DNA of 64,000 nucleotides. Source: Aeromicrobium fastidiosum. Lineage in GTDB: Bacteria; Actinomycetota; Actinomycetes; Propionibacteriales; Nocardioidaceae. The notes under the pieces were generated by a model. That model was not told where the DNA came from. It was given only the letters and a program-made list of their open reading frames with translations, and searched no databases. Positions 18,250 through 26,705 of the stretch are shown piece by piece. Within the stretch, counting starts at the first letter, position 1; every line of letters begins with the position of its first letter. Position numbers and translations under genes: made by a program. The stretch is taken from assembly GCF_017876595.1 (NCBI RefSeq), contig NZ_JAGIOG010000001.1, forward strand, positions 3,658,001 through 3,722,000, written 5' to 3'.

Positions 18250-18849
18250 TCAGAGGGTGACGGGCTTGTAGGACGGGCGGGCGGCCTCGTAGGTCGCGAT
18301 GTCCGCTTCGTGGCTGAGGGTGATGCCGACGTCGTCGAGGCCCTCGAGCAGCCGCCAGCGCGTGTAGTCGTCGATCGTGAACGAGTCCTCGATCGCGTCG
18401 ACGCCATCGCCGGCACGCACCGTGCGGTTGACGAGGTCGAGCGAGACCGTGGCACCCGGGTTGGCATCGAGGTGATCCCACAGGCGCTGGACGACCTTGT
18501 CGTCGACCTGCGCCGCGAGCAGCCCGGACTTGCCCGAGTTGCCGCGGAAGATGTCGGCGAAGCGCGGCGAGATGACGACCTTGAAGCCGAAGTTCTGCAG
18601 CGCCCACACGGCGTGCTCGCGCGACGAACCGGTGCCGAAGTCGGGACCGGCCACCAGCACCGTCGCGTCGGCGTAGACCGGACGGTTGAGGACGAACTCG
18701 GGATCCTTGCGCCACGCCTCGAACAGGCCGTCCTCGAAGCCGTCGCGCGTGACCTTCTTGAGCCAGTGCGCGGGGATGATCTGGTCGGTGTCGACGTTGC
18801 TGCGACGCAGCGGCACGGCGACGCCTCTGTGTACTGAGAACTTCTCCAT
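18250..18849 (-). CDS. leuD: 3-isopropylmalate dehydratase small subunit
   Basis: This 199-residue protein starts [26 protein letters not shown] and contains [17 protein letters not shown] and [18 protein letters not shown], the LeuD swivel-domain signatures. With LeuC it isomerises 2- to 3-isopropylmalate in leucine synthesis. The chosen ATG has GGAGAGG about 8 bases upstream. It lies 91 bp after leuC; that gap holds a small open frame (see separate entry). Confidence 0.96.
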   Translation of the reverse strand: MEKFSVHRGVAVPLRRSNVDTDQIIPAHWLKKVTRDGFEDGLFEAWRKDPEFVLNRPVYADATVLVAGPDFGTGSSREHAVWALQNFGFKVVISPRFADIFRGNSGKSGLLAAQVDDKVVQRLWDHLDANPGATVSLDLVNRTVRAGDGVDAIEDSFTIDDYTRWRLLEGLDDVGITLSHEADIATYEAARPSYKPVTL

Positions 18850-18851
18850 GC

Positions 18852-18938
18852 TCAGCGCCTCTCCATCAGGGCGACGGAAGTCGTCGCGATTGTTGAGCCA
18901 TCTACGTGCAGGCGAGCTCGCCGCAGCCTTTGCGCCAT
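18852..18938 (-). CDS. Possible 28-residue open frame between leuC and leuD
   Basis: An ATG at 18936-18938 has GGAG 7 bases upstream (inside the leuC end) and opens a 28-codon frame, [14 protein letters not shown]... ending LMERR, whose TGA lies 2 bases before the leuD start. It fills the leuC-leuD gap almost exactly. It is Arg-rich and resembles no family I know. It may only be a device that carries ribosomes from leuC to leuD, or chance. Confidence 0.25.
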   Translation of the reverse strand: MAQRLRRARLHVDGSTIATTSVALMERR

Positions 18939-18940
18939 GA

Positions 18941-20362
18941 TCAGGCTCCTGCCCTCTCGAGCTGGGCGAGGTCGGCTGGGCCGGCCAGGTGACCGAGGAT
19001 GCCGGTCGCGACCGCGACGTCGGGCGACACGAGGTGCGTGCGACCGCCCTTGCCCTGGCGTCCCTCAAAGTTGCGGTTGGACGTCGACGCGGCCCGCTCG
19101 CCGACCATCAGCTGGTCTGGGTTCATGCCGAGGCACATCGAGCAGCCGGCCCCGCGCCACTCGGCGCCGGCGTCCTTGAAGATGACGTCGAGACCCTCCT
19201 GCTCGGCCTGCAGGCGCACGCGCACCGAGCCGGGGACGACCAGGATGCGGGTGTCGTCGGCGACCTTGTGGCCCTTCATCAGCGAGGCGGCGACGCGCAG
19301 GTCCTCGATGCGTCCGTTGGTGCACGAGCCGATGAAGACCGTGTCGACCTTGATGTCCTTCATCGGGGTGCCGGCGGTCAGGCCCATGTAGGTCAGGGCG
19401 TTCTCGGCGGCGATGCGCTCGTTGTCGTCCTCGAACGAGGCCGGGTCGGGGACGTTGCCCGACAGCGGCACGCCCTGTCCGGGGTTGGTGCCCCACGTGA
19501 CGAACGGCGTGATGGTCGACGCGTCGATCGTGATGACCTTGTCGAACTCGGCGTCGTCGTCGGTGACGAGGCTGTCCCAGTGGGCCACCGCGGCATCCCA
19601 GTCGGCACCGGTCGGCGCGGACGGGCGACCCTTGAGGTAGTCGTAGGTGACCTGGTCGGGCGCGATGAGACCGGCCTTGGCGCCCCACTCGATCGACATG
19701 TTGCAGATCGTCATGCGGGCCTCCATCGAGAGCGCCCGGATCGCGTCGCCGCGGTACTCCACGATGTAGCCCTGGCCGCCGCCCGTGGTCTCCTGCGTGA
19801 TGAGGGCGAGGATGAGGTCCTTGGCGGTCGAGCCGGCGGGCAGGTCTCCGACGACCTCGACGGCCATCATCTTGGGCCGCGCCTGCGACAGCGACTGCGT
19901 CGCGAGCACGTGCTCGACCTCGGACGTGCCGATGCCGAAGGCGATCGAGCCGAAGGCACCGTGCGTGGCGGTGTGCGAGTCGCCGCACACGATCGTCATG
20001 CCGGGCTGTGTCAGGCCGAGCTGCGGGCCGACGACGTGCACGATGCCTTGGTCGATGTCGCCCATGGGGTGCAGGCGGACGCCGAACTCCTCGCAGTTGC
20101 GGCGCAGCGTCTCGACCTGCGTGCGAGACACGAGATCGGCGATCGGCTTGTCGAGATCGGTCGTCGGGATGTTGTGGTCCTCGGTCGCGATCGTGAGGTC
20201 GGGACGCCTGACCGGTCGGCCAGCGAGCCGGAGGCCGTCGAACGCCTGGGGGCTCGTGACCTCGTGGATGAGGTGGAGGTCGATGTAGAGAAGATCCGGT
20301 TCACCCTCGTGGCTCCGGACGATGTGCTCGTCCCAGACCTTCTCGGCAAGCGTCTTGCCCAT
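18941..20362 (-). CDS. leuC: 3-isopropylmalate dehydratase large subunit
   Basis: This 473-residue aconitase-family protein has the three [4Fe-4S] cysteine segments: [14 protein letters not shown] and GCSMCLGMN supply them, and [14 protein letters not shown] is the aconitase signature. It forms the LeuCD isomerase of leucine synthesis. GAGGAG lies 8 bases before the ATG. Divergent to it is an IclR-family regulator, the arrangement known in actinobacteria for the leucine operon regulator. Confidence 0.97.
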   Translation of the reverse strand: MGKTLAEKVWDEHIVRSHEGEPDLLYIDLHLIHEVTSPQAFDGLRLAGRPVRRPDLTIATEDHNIPTTDLDKPIADLVSRTQVETLRRNCEEFGVRLHPMGDIDQGIVHVVGPQLGLTQPGMTIVCGDSHTATHGAFGSIAFGIGTSEVEHVLATQSLSQARPKMMAVEVVGDLPAGSTAKDLILALITQETTGGGQGYIVEYRGDAIRALSMEARMTICNMSIEWGAKAGLIAPDQVTYDYLKGRPSAPTGADWDAAVAHWDSLVTDDDAEFDKVITIDASTITPFVTWGTNPGQGVPLSGNVPDPASFEDDNERIAAENALTYMGLTAGTPMKDIKVDTVFIGSCTNGRIEDLRVAASLMKGHKVADDTRILVVPGSVRVRLQAEQEGLDVIFKDAGAEWRGAGCSMCLGMNPDQLMVGERAASTSNRNFEGRQGKGGRTHLVSPDVAVATGILGHLAGPADLAQLERAGA

Positions 20363-20410
20363 GATGCTCTCCTCGTTCTCCTGCGTGGCCCCGTGGTTGC
20401 AGGCACTTGC

Positions 20411-20427
20411 GTCTCACAATGCGATAC
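20411..20427. promoter_or_regulatory. Putative IclR-family operator between leuC and its divergent regulator
   Basis: GTCTCACAATGCGATAC is an imperfect 17-bp dyad: it and its reverse complement share GTNTCNCANTGNGANAC. It lies 14 bp before the regulator ATG and 48 bp before the leuC ATG, so one bound dimer could act on both promoters. Known actinobacterial LeuR/LtbR/NdgR regulators bind in this intergenic region; assignment of this exact site is inference. Confidence 0.55.
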
Positions 20428-20441
20428 GGCAGTATCAAGTC

Positions 20442-21158
20442 ATGGACAACTCTAGCGGAGTCGGGGTTCTCGACAAAGCCGCAATGGTGCTGGCAGCGCT
20501 CGAACCCGGACCGGCGACACTGGCCGGTCTGGTCGCCAGCACGGGCCTGGCCCGTCCGACGGCTCACCGCCTCGCGGTCGCACTCGAGCATCATCGGCTC
20601 GTCGCCCGCGACATGCAAGGACGCTTCATCCTCGGACCGCGCCTCGGCGAGCTCGCCGCGGCTGCCGGCGAGGACCGCCTGCTGGCCGCCGCCGGCCCCG
20701 TGCTGGCACGTCTGCGCGACATCACCGGCGAGTCCGCACAGCTGTTCCGCCGACAGGGCGACTTCAGGGTGTGCGTCGCGGCTGCCGATCGTCCGACCGG
20801 CCTGCGCGACTCGATCCCCGTCGGCGGGCAGCTGACCATGGCCGCCGGCTCCGCCGCCCAGATCCTGCTGTCGTGGGAAGACCCCGAGCGGATGAACAAG
20901 GGGCTGCTCAAGGCCACCTTCTCGGCCGCCGAGCTGTCGGCCGTGCGCCGTCGCGGCTGGGCCCAGAGCGTCGGCGAGCGTGAGAACGGCGTGGGCTCGG
21001 TGTCCGCCCCGGTGCGCTCCCCCTCAGGCAAGGTCGTGGCGGCGGTGTCGGTGTCGGGCCCCCTCGAGCGCCTGACCCGTCAGCCCGGACGCATGCACGC
21101 CCCCGCCGTGGTCGCCGCCGCCGAGCGCCTGTCGCAGAGCCTGCGCCGCTCGTCCTGA
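20442..21158 (+). CDS. IclR-family transcriptional regulator of leucine genes (NdgR/LtbR type)
   Basis: This 238-residue protein has an N-terminal winged helix (LDKAAMVLAAL ... TGLARPTAHRLAVALE) and an IclR effector domain (QLFRRQGDFRVCVAAAD; GSAAQILLSWEDP). In Corynebacterium and Streptomyces the divergent partner of leuCD is LtbR or NdgR, which controls leucine and other amino acid genes; position and family match here. The ATG at 20442 starts the family-typical N terminus MDNSSGVGVLDKA. An upstream in-frame ATG would lie in leuC. Confidence 0.88.
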   Translation: MDNSSGVGVLDKAAMVLAALEPGPATLAGLVASTGLARPTAHRLAVALEHHRLVARDMQGRFILGPRLGELAAAAGEDRLLAAAGPVLARLRDITGESAQLFRRQGDFRVCVAAADRPTGLRDSIPVGGQLTMAAGSAAQILLSWEDPERMNKGLLKATFSAAELSAVRRRGWAQSVGERENGVGSVSAPVRSPSGKVVAAVSVSGPLERLTRQPGRMHAPAVVAAAERLSQSLRRSS

Positions 21159-21174
21159 CGGCACGTGTCCGCCG

Positions 21175-21618
21175 TCAGGCCGCGAGGTCGTCGGGCGCGG
21201 CGATGCGGGCGCGCTGGTCGTTGGCCAGGAACACGGGCCACGTGTCGATGCGCGAGGCGTGGCCCGCGCTCGTGAGCTGACGTGCCCACCTGCGGTCGAC
21301 CTCGCTGAGCTCGTCGTCACCGGGTCGGGCGAACATCAGCGCCATCGATCCGCCCGGGACGTGGTCGTCGACGACATCGGTGATGACCGCGAACAGCCGC
21401 TCGACGACGGTGACGTCGGGCTCGTCGGGACACTGCTCGATCTTCAGGAAGATCGACGTCCACTCCCCCAGAGGTCCGAGGACGACGCACCACAGCTGCG
21501 GCTGCGAGAAGCCCCACGGCCCCTTGAGCGATCGCCAGAAGCGGTCGAGGTCGGACACCGACCGCACGGGCGGCATCAGGTGGGGTGGCAACAGCGGAGG
21601 CGGGGTCTCGTCGGTCAT
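21175..21618 (-). CDS. Hypothetical protein
   Basis: This 147-residue protein starts MTDETPPPLLPPHLMPPVRS, has a Trp-rich middle (LDRFWRSLKGPWGFSQPQLW) and an Asp/Glu-rich C terminus. I do not recognise a catalytic motif or membrane segment. The ATG at 21616-21618 is preferred because residues before it are of poor composition. It converges with the IclR gene (16 bp between stops). Its promoter would lie near a strong hairpin (21645-21684). Confidence 0.6.
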   Translation of the reverse strand: MTDETPPPLLPPHLMPPVRSVSDLDRFWRSLKGPWGFSQPQLWCVVLGPLGEWTSIFLKIEQCPDEPDVTVVERLFAVITDVVDDHVPGGSMALMFARPGDDELSEVDRRWARQLTSAGHASRIDTWPVFLANDQRARIAAPDDLAA

Positions 21619-21644
21619 GGTCCGACCCTGCCCGCATCGGACTC

Positions 21645-21684
21645 GTGGGTCGAACCGTCGTCCACAGGCGACGGCTCGACCCAC
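21645..21684 (-). terminator. Hairpin downstream of lysine-rich paralogue
   Basis: GTGGGTCGAACCGTCG and CGACGGCTCGACCCAC form a 16-bp stem with one mismatch and an 8-base loop. It is 43 bp beyond the stop of the minus-strand gene at 21728, so it probably ends that transcript. There is no clear U-tract. Direct GATCAGGC repeats lie between the hairpin and the gene. Confidence 0.5.
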
Positions 21685-21727
21685 GTCAGGCGTGTCTGAT
21701 CAGGCGTGCCGGATCAGGCAGGCCACA

Positions 21728-22309
21728 TCAGGACAGGGCAGCGACGAGCTGCTCCTTGCGCATGCGCGAGTAGCCGGGCACGCCCTGCTGACGGGCGGCG
21801 GCGCGCAGCTGGGCGACCGTCATGCCGGCCGGGCCGTCGACGGCGACGACCTCGGCGGACGTCGAGTGCGCCGGCGCGGACTCCACGACGACCTCGGGCT
21901 CGGGCGTGACCTCGATCGGCGCAGCCGGGGTCTCCGAGGCGGTCGGCGCGGCGTCGGGGTGGACGACCGAGGCGACGGCCTTCTTGACCTTGGCGGTGCC
22001 GTCGGTGCGGGCCTTCTTGGCCTTCTTGACCGAGGAGGCGGCCGTGGCGCGCAGCTCCTTGGCCTCGGCCTTGAGCTCGGCGGCCTTCTTCTCGAGCTTG
22101 TCGACGTTCTTCTCGAGCTTGGCGACCGTGGCCTTCAGCGTCGCGATCGTGTCGCGGGCGACGGCCAGCTCGACGGCGTCGGCCGACTTCTTGGCCTTCG
22201 CGGGCTTGGCGGCCTTGGCGGCCTTGGCCTTGGGAGCCTTCGCGGGCTTGGCCGCCTTCGGCTTCTTGGGCGGCTTGATCTTCGCCGTGGTCGTGGTCTT
22301 GGTGGCCAT
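21728..22309 (-). CDS. Lysine/alanine-rich coiled-coil protein with C-terminal Rho-N-like motif
   Basis: Three parts are visible in these 193 residues. Residues 1-45 are a Lys/Ala/Pro tail like histone H1 (KAAKPAKAPKAKAAKAAKPA). Residues about 46-105 form a predicted coiled coil (TIATLKATVAKLEKNVDKLEKK). After an acidic/Pro linker the end is MTVAQLRAAARQQGVPGYSR, a Rho N-terminal/SAP-like helix-extended-helix unit. DNA or RNA binding is inferred from these parts. A paralogue with the same end is encoded 60 bp upstream on the same strand. Confidence 0.75.
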   Translation of the reverse strand: MATKTTTTAKIKPPKKPKAAKPAKAPKAKAAKAAKPAKAKKSADAVELAVARDTIATLKATVAKLEKNVDKLEKKAAELKAEAKELRATAASSVKKAKKARTDGTAKVKKAVASVVHPDAAPTASETPAAPIEVTPEPEVVVESAPAHSTSAEVVAVDGPAGMTVAQLRAAARQQGVPGYSRMRKEQLVAALS

Positions 22310-22369
22310 GGGGCTCCTCAGGTGGGGACGGTAGGAGCAGATGGTGCCACTCCAAGATGAACAGAACGG

Positions 22370-22825
22370 TCAGATCAGCGCGTCGAGCAGCTGTTCCTTG
22401 CTCATGCGCGAGTAGCGCGGCACACCCTGCTCACGGGCCGCGGCACGCAGGCGGGTGACGTTCCACGAGGCCTCGGGCAGTGCGGGCGCGTCCTTGAGAG
22501 CCATCGGCTCGGCTCGCGGGTGGTCGTCGACGGCGTGGTCGGCGATGGCCTGACGGACCTTCTTCTCGGCCTTGACCTGGGCACGCTTCTTGGCGGCCTC
22601 GGTGGCGTCGGCGATGGCGCGTCCGGTGCCCTCCTTGAGCTTTTTGACCCGCGACTTGTGCTTGGCCGCACGCTTCTTCCACGTGTCGACCTGCCCCTCC
22701 AGCATCTCGACCCGGGCGCGCAGCGCCGTGACCTGGGCGGTCAGCTCGTCGATCGTCTGGGTCGCGGCGGCGAGCCGCCTGTCGACCTTGCTGGACGAGC
22801 CGGGGTGCGACTGGATGTCGGCCAT
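22370..22825 (-). CDS. Coiled-coil protein with C-terminal Rho-N-like motif, paralogue of the next gene
   Basis: This 151-residue protein has a central coiled coil (TIDELTAQVTALRARVEMLE), a basic stretch (WKKRAAKHKSRVKKLK) and a C-terminal unit, VTRLRAAAREQGVPRYSRMS, nearly identical to that of the downstream gene. It lacks the long histone-like N-terminal tail of its paralogue. ATG at 22823-22825 gives MADIQSHPGSSSKVDRR; upstream in-frame codons appear not to be coding. Role unknown; nucleic-acid binding is inferred. Confidence 0.7.
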   Translation of the reverse strand: MADIQSHPGSSSKVDRRLAAATQTIDELTAQVTALRARVEMLEGQVDTWKKRAAKHKSRVKKLKEGTGRAIADATEAAKKRAQVKAEKKVRQAIADHAVDDHPRAEPMALKDAPALPEASWNVTRLRAAAREQGVPRYSRMSKEQLLDALI

Positions 22826-22907
22826 CGTGTCCTCCGTGTGGTGTGCCGGTGACAGCATCATGGCGGATCGCCGTGAACGCCACCCGAACATCGAAGGCAA
22901 CGGCGGA

Positions 22908-23372
22908 TCAGAACAGTCCGGGACGCTCCAGGTCGAGCAGGATCTTCTTGCGCTCGAGCCCGCCCGCGTAGCCCGTCAGCGATCCGTCGGCCCCGATGAC
23001 GCGGTGGCACGGCACGACGACCGGGATGGGGTTGGCACCGTTGGCCGCGCCGACGGCCCGCGAGATGCCGGGCTCGTAGCCGAGCCGCCGAGCGATGTCG
23101 CCGTAGCTGGCCGTCTCGCCGTACGGGATGCGCTGCAGCTCGGCCCACACCTTGCTCTGGAACTCCGTGCCGTCGCTGGCCAGCGGCAGGTCGAAGTCAG
23201 TGCGCTCGCCGGCGAAGTACTCCGTGAGCTGCTGCTCGGCCCGGTCGAGCACCGGATCGGACGTCCGGGTGCCGCGGGGCTCCGAGGCGTCGAAGCCGAT
23301 CGCGGTGACGAGGCCCGCAGAGCTGTGGATGCGCAGTCCGCCGATGGGTGAGTCGATCCATCGAGTGGTCAT
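22908..23372 (-). CDS. ogt: Methylated-DNA--[protein]-cysteine S-methyltransferase
   Basis: This 154-residue protein carries the suicide-repair active site PCHRVIGADGSLTGYAGGLERK and the DNA-binding YGETASYGDIARRLGYEPG segment. It removes the methyl group from O6-methylguanine by transferring it irreversibly to its Cys. The ATG overlaps the stop of the Ada-AlkA fusion gene (ATGA), so the two repair proteins are made together. Confidence 0.95.
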   Translation of the reverse strand: MTTRWIDSPIGGLRIHSSAGLVTAIGFDASEPRGTRTSDPVLDRAEQQLTEYFAGERTDFDLPLASDGTEFQSKVWAELQRIPYGETASYGDIARRLGYEPGISRAVGAANGANPIPVVVPCHRVIGADGSLTGYAGGLERKKILLDLERPGLF

Positions 23373-24814
23373 GACGGGGTCCTTTCGAAGGCGGAGGTGG
23401 CACGCCACAGGTGCATGCCGGCGTACGAGCGCCACGGCCGCCACCGTTCGGTGTCGGCGGCCCTGATGCCGCGTCGGTCGAGCTCGCGCCGGAGCACGAG
23501 ATCGGTCGTGAGAAGGACGTCGGGATGGGCGAGCGCGCGCATCACGACATAGTCGGCGGTCCACGGGCCGATGCCCCGCATCGCGAGCAGCTGCTGCCGG
23601 ACGGCGTCGCGGTCGCCACCGGCGTCGAGCTCGAGCTCACCCGTGGCGACGGCACGGGCGAGGTCGACGATCGTGCGGGCCCGCGCGTGGGGCATGCCCA
23701 TGTCGGTGTGGTCGGCACCGGCGAAGGCCTCGGGTGTCGGGAAGGCGTGCGTGAGCCCGAACGACGCCGCGAGCGCGAAGTCGACGGGGGTGCCCCGGGT
23801 CGGGACGTGTCGGCCGAGGACGGTGTTGGCCCCGGCGACCGAGACCTGCTGCCCGACGATCGTGCGCACCGCGACCTCGAAGCCGTCGACGTGGGACGGG
23901 ACCCGCAGGCCCGGGGCGGCGGCGACGAGGTCGTGCAGCACCGGATCGGCAGCGAGAACGGTGTCGATCGCGACGGGATCGGCGTCGAGGTCGAGCATGC
24001 GCCTGGCCCGGCCGATCGCGACGGCGGTGTCACGCAGATCGGCCAGCTCGAGCTCGCAGTCGACGTGGTCGTCGTGCAGCGTCAGCGCCATGACACCGAG
24101 ACCGTGCGGCAGCCGCAGCACGCGGGCGTACGTCGTGACGTCGACCGTCTCGACTCCCGGCAGGATGTGCGCGGCGAGGAAGTCGAGCAGTGCGGTGGCG
24201 TGGAACGGCTGCCTCACCGCCAGGCGCACCGTGACGCGCCCGGTCGGCGTGCCGCGTCGACGTCCGCGCATCTGCGTCGGTGTCAGCGCGTAGGTCTGCC
24301 GCACCGAGTCGTTGAACTGCCGAATCGAGGCGAACCCCGCGGCGAAGGTGATGTCGGACATCGGCATGTCGGTGGTCTCGATCAGTACGCGTGCGGCGTG
24401 CGCGCGATTGCTGCGCGCCAGCGCCAGGGGGCCGGCACCCAGCTCGTCGGTGAGCATGCGTGTCACGTGCCGGGCGCTGTAGCCCAGCCGACCGGCGAGG
24501 CCGTCGACGCCCTCGCGCTCGACGACGCCGTCGCCGATGAGTCGCATCGCGCGGCCCACGGCGTCGGCACGCACGTTCCACTCCGGCGAGCCGGGCGTCG
24601 TGTCGGGCCGGCACCGGCGGCAGGCCCTGTACCCGGCCTCCTGCGCGGAAGCCGCCGTGGCGTGGAAGGTGACATTGCCCGGCTTGGGCGTGACGGCCGG
24701 GCACGAGGGACGACAGTAGATGCCGGTCGTCCTGACCGCCGTGTAGAACACCCCGTCGAAGCGCGCATCGCGGGCCTGCACGGCCCGGAAGCACCGCTCG
24801 TGGTCGGAGAACAT
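23369..24814 (-). CDS. Ada-type regulator fused to AlkA-type 3-methyladenine DNA glycosylase
   Basis: Three regions make up this 481-residue protein. Residues 1-80 are the Ada methylphosphotriester domain with zinc ligands Cys34, Cys38, Cys65 and Cys68 (YCRPSC ... CRRC). About 85-185 is an AraC-type DNA-binding region (AHAARVLIETTDMPMSDITFAAGFAS). The rest is AlkA: an N-terminal beta region and a HhH-GPD glycosylase core (MRGIGPWTADYVVMRAL, with the catalytic Asp after the GIGPWTA loop). It lacks the Ogt domain of E. coli Ada, which the next gene supplies. It should sense alkylation and excise alkylated bases. Confidence 0.92.
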   Translation of the reverse strand: MFSDHERCFRAVQARDARFDGVFYTAVRTTGIYCRPSCPAVTPKPGNVTFHATAASAQEAGYRACRRCRPDTTPGSPEWNVRADAVGRAMRLIGDGVVEREGVDGLAGRLGYSARHVTRMLTDELGAGPLALARSNRAHAARVLIETTDMPMSDITFAAGFASIRQFNDSVRQTYALTPTQMRGRRRGTPTGRVTVRLAVRQPFHATALLDFLAAHILPGVETVDVTTYARVLRLPHGLGVMALTLHDDHVDCELELADLRDTAVAIGRARRMLDLDADPVAIDTVLAADPVLHDLVAAAPGLRVPSHVDGFEVAVRTIVGQQVSVAGANTVLGRHVPTRGTPVDFALAASFGLTHAFPTPEAFAGADHTDMGMPHARARTIVDLARAVATGELELDAGGDRDAVRQQLLAMRGIGPWTADYVVMRALAHPDVLLTTDLVLRRELDRRGIRAADTERWRPWRSYAGMHLWRATSAFERTPS

Positions 24815-24907
24815 GCCTCCATCATGACCCGGCGCACCGACAGCCACTGGCGGGTATCGGACATGGACGCCGGGGTCTCGCGCCGGCCGCTGTGATAGAC
24901 CGTCCTC

Positions 24908-25396
24908 GTGACCGACGACGAGCGCCTCCGCGTGCACGTCACGTGGCTGCCCGACGACGACGCGGAGGCCTCGGTCGTCCTGCAGCTCGTGAGGGCCGCA
25001 TCGGGCGTGGACGACGCACGCCTGGCGCGGATGTGCCGGTCGTGCGGCAGCGATCGGCACGGCAAGCCGGAGGTGGTCGTACCGGCCGGAAGGTCGCCGG
25101 TGTTCGTCAGCCTGAGCCGGTCGGGCGGACGCACCGTCGTCGCCATCACCCGCAGCGGGCCGATCGGCGTCGACGTGGAGGCGTGCCCGCGTGCCGGCAC
25201 CACCTCCAGCGAGCTGGTCGAGTGGGTGCGGACGGAGTCGCTGGTCAAGGCGACCGGCCACGGGCTGACGATCGACCCGGCAGAGATCGACGAGTCCCGC
25301 CACACGATCGACCTCGACGCCCCCGACGGCTTCGTCGCAGCCGTCACGATCCTGACGAACGGGCCGTCGCCGGTGCTCAGCGTCACGGAAGGCTAG
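24908..25396 (+). CDS. 4'-phosphopantetheinyl transferase superfamily protein, short form
   Basis: This 162-residue protein shows PPTase marks: CRSCGSDRHGKPEV, FVSLSRSGG with the usual SHS-like position, the Mg-binding GPIGVDVEACPR, and WVRTESLVKATGHGL corresponding to W-x-x-x-E-x-x-x-K. It is shorter than Sfp-type enzymes (about 220 aa). It should move phosphopantetheine from CoA to a carrier-protein Ser. The nearest client is the carrier domain of the Pls/PosA synthetase about 3.6 kb away. It starts with GTG and its end overlaps the convergent M1 gene by 14 bp. Confidence 0.8.
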   Translation: MTDDERLRVHVTWLPDDDAEASVVLQLVRAASGVDDARLARMCRSCGSDRHGKPEVVVPAGRSPVFVSLSRSGGRTVVAITRSGPIGVDVEACPRAGTTSSELVEWVRTESLVKATGHGLTIDPAEIDESRHTIDLDAPDGFVAAVTILTNGPSPVLSVTEG

Positions 25397-26705
25397 GCAG
25401 CTCCGGCAGGGCGGTGTCTCGCAGCCACGCGTCGAACAGCTGGCCCACTGCGGCACCGCACAGCTCGGCCGCGACCGCCACGAACTCCTCGGTCACGACC
25501 GATCCCGTCGCGTAACGGGTCGTCCACGTGCGCAGCAGCGCGAAAAACGCGTCGTCGCCCACGGTCAGACGCAGCGCGTGGAGCAGCAGCGCCCCGCGCT
25601 TGTAGACCCGGTCGTCGAACATCAGATCGGGGCCGGGATCGCCCAGGACGAGATCCTGCGGCAGCTGCTCGAGCCGCTGCCACTGCTCCTCGGCCCGATC
25701 GTCGGCGCTCGGCCCGCCCGACTCCTCCGACCACAGCCACTCGGCGTAGCAGGCGAATCCCTCGTGCAGCCAGATGTCGCGCCAGTGCGTGAGCGTGAGG
25801 CTGTTGCCGAACCACTGGTGGGCCAGCTCGTGGGCGATGAGTCGCTGGTGCTCCCACTCGTCCGTCGTGAAGTTCGACCCGAACACCGAGAGACCCTGTG
25901 CCTCCAAGGGGATCTCGAGCTCGTCCTCGGTGATGACCGCGGTGTACGACGCGAACGGGTAGTCGCCGAACGACCGCACGAACAGCTCCATCATGTCGGG
26001 CTGACGGGCGAAGGACTCGACGCTGCGATCGCGGGTGCCCGCCGGGAAGACCGTGCGGATCGGCACCGCCCCGCCCGCCTCGACCGACTCGTAGCGGCCG
26101 ATCTGCACCGTCGCGAGGTAGGTCGCCATGGGGGCGCTCTCGACGTGCTTCCACACCGTCCCCCCGGCCCGACGTCGCTGGCTCTCGAGCTCGCCGTTGG
26201 CCACGACGACGTAGCCGGCGGGCACCGTGGTCTCGATCTCGTACGTCGCCTTGTTGGACGGACGGTCGTTGCACGGGAACCACGATGGCGCTCCGTGCGG
26301 CTGCGACGCCACGATGACCCCGTCGGCGAGCTCCTCCCAGCCGGCGTCGCCGTCGAGCCCCGGCATGGGACGCGGCGAACCGGCGTACGCCACGACGACC
26401 GTGAAGCTCTGCCCCTCGCCGATCGCGGCTCGCGGACGGACGACGAGTCGGCTCTTGCGGTGCGAGTACTTGGTCGGTGCCGCGCCGTCGACCGTGACCT
26501 TCGAGACCCGCAGGTGGTAGAGATCGAGCTCGAAACGGTCGAGATCGGTCAGCGCCGTCGCGGTGATGACGGCGCGCCCCGTGAGGCTGTTGGACTCGAC
26601 GCTGTAGCTCAGCTCGAGCGCGTAGTGGTCGACCTCGAACGAATGGTCGCCGTGACCCGGGACGTACGGGTCGGTCGTGGGGTCCGTCGCAGCACTCGAC
26701 TTCAC
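25383..26705 (-). CDS. M1 family metallopeptidase, cytoplasmic type
   Basis: This 440-residue protein has the gluzincin site HELAHQWFGN at about residues 289-298, with the third zinc-ligand Glu in WLHEGFACYAEWLW, and the substrate-binding GLSVFGSN region upstream of it. It has no signal peptide and stops soon after the catalytic domain, so it is shorter than aminopeptidase N. M1 enzymes remove N-terminal residues from peptides. The GTG start overlaps the Pls/PosA stop (GTGA), tying its translation to that synthetase. Confidence 0.88.
   Translation of the reverse strand: MKSSAATDPTTDPYVPGHGDHSFEVDHYALELSYSVESNSLTGRAVITATALTDLDRFELDLYHLRVSKVTVDGAAPTKYSHRKSRLVVRPRAAIGEGQSFTVVVAYAGSPRPMPGLDGDAGWEELADGVIVASQPHGAPSWFPCNDRPSNKATYEIETTVPAGYVVVANGELESQRRRAGGTVWKHVESAPMATYLATVQIGRYESVEAGGAVPIRTVFPAGTRDRSVESFARQPDMMELFVRSFGDYPFASYTAVITEDELEIPLEAQGLSVFGSNFTTDEWEHQRLIAHELAHQWFGNSLTLTHWRDIWLHEGFACYAEWLWSEESGGPSADDRAEEQWQRLEQLPQDLVLGDPGPDLMFDDRVYKRGALLLHALRLTVGDDAFFALLRTWTTRYATGSVVTEEFVAVAAELCGAAVGQLFDAWLRDTALPELPSLP

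Noticed and set aside
20322..20441. Longer IclR regulator beginning inside leuC
   Set aside because: The extra residues would cover the leuC start and the operator dyad, and do not resemble IclR N termini.
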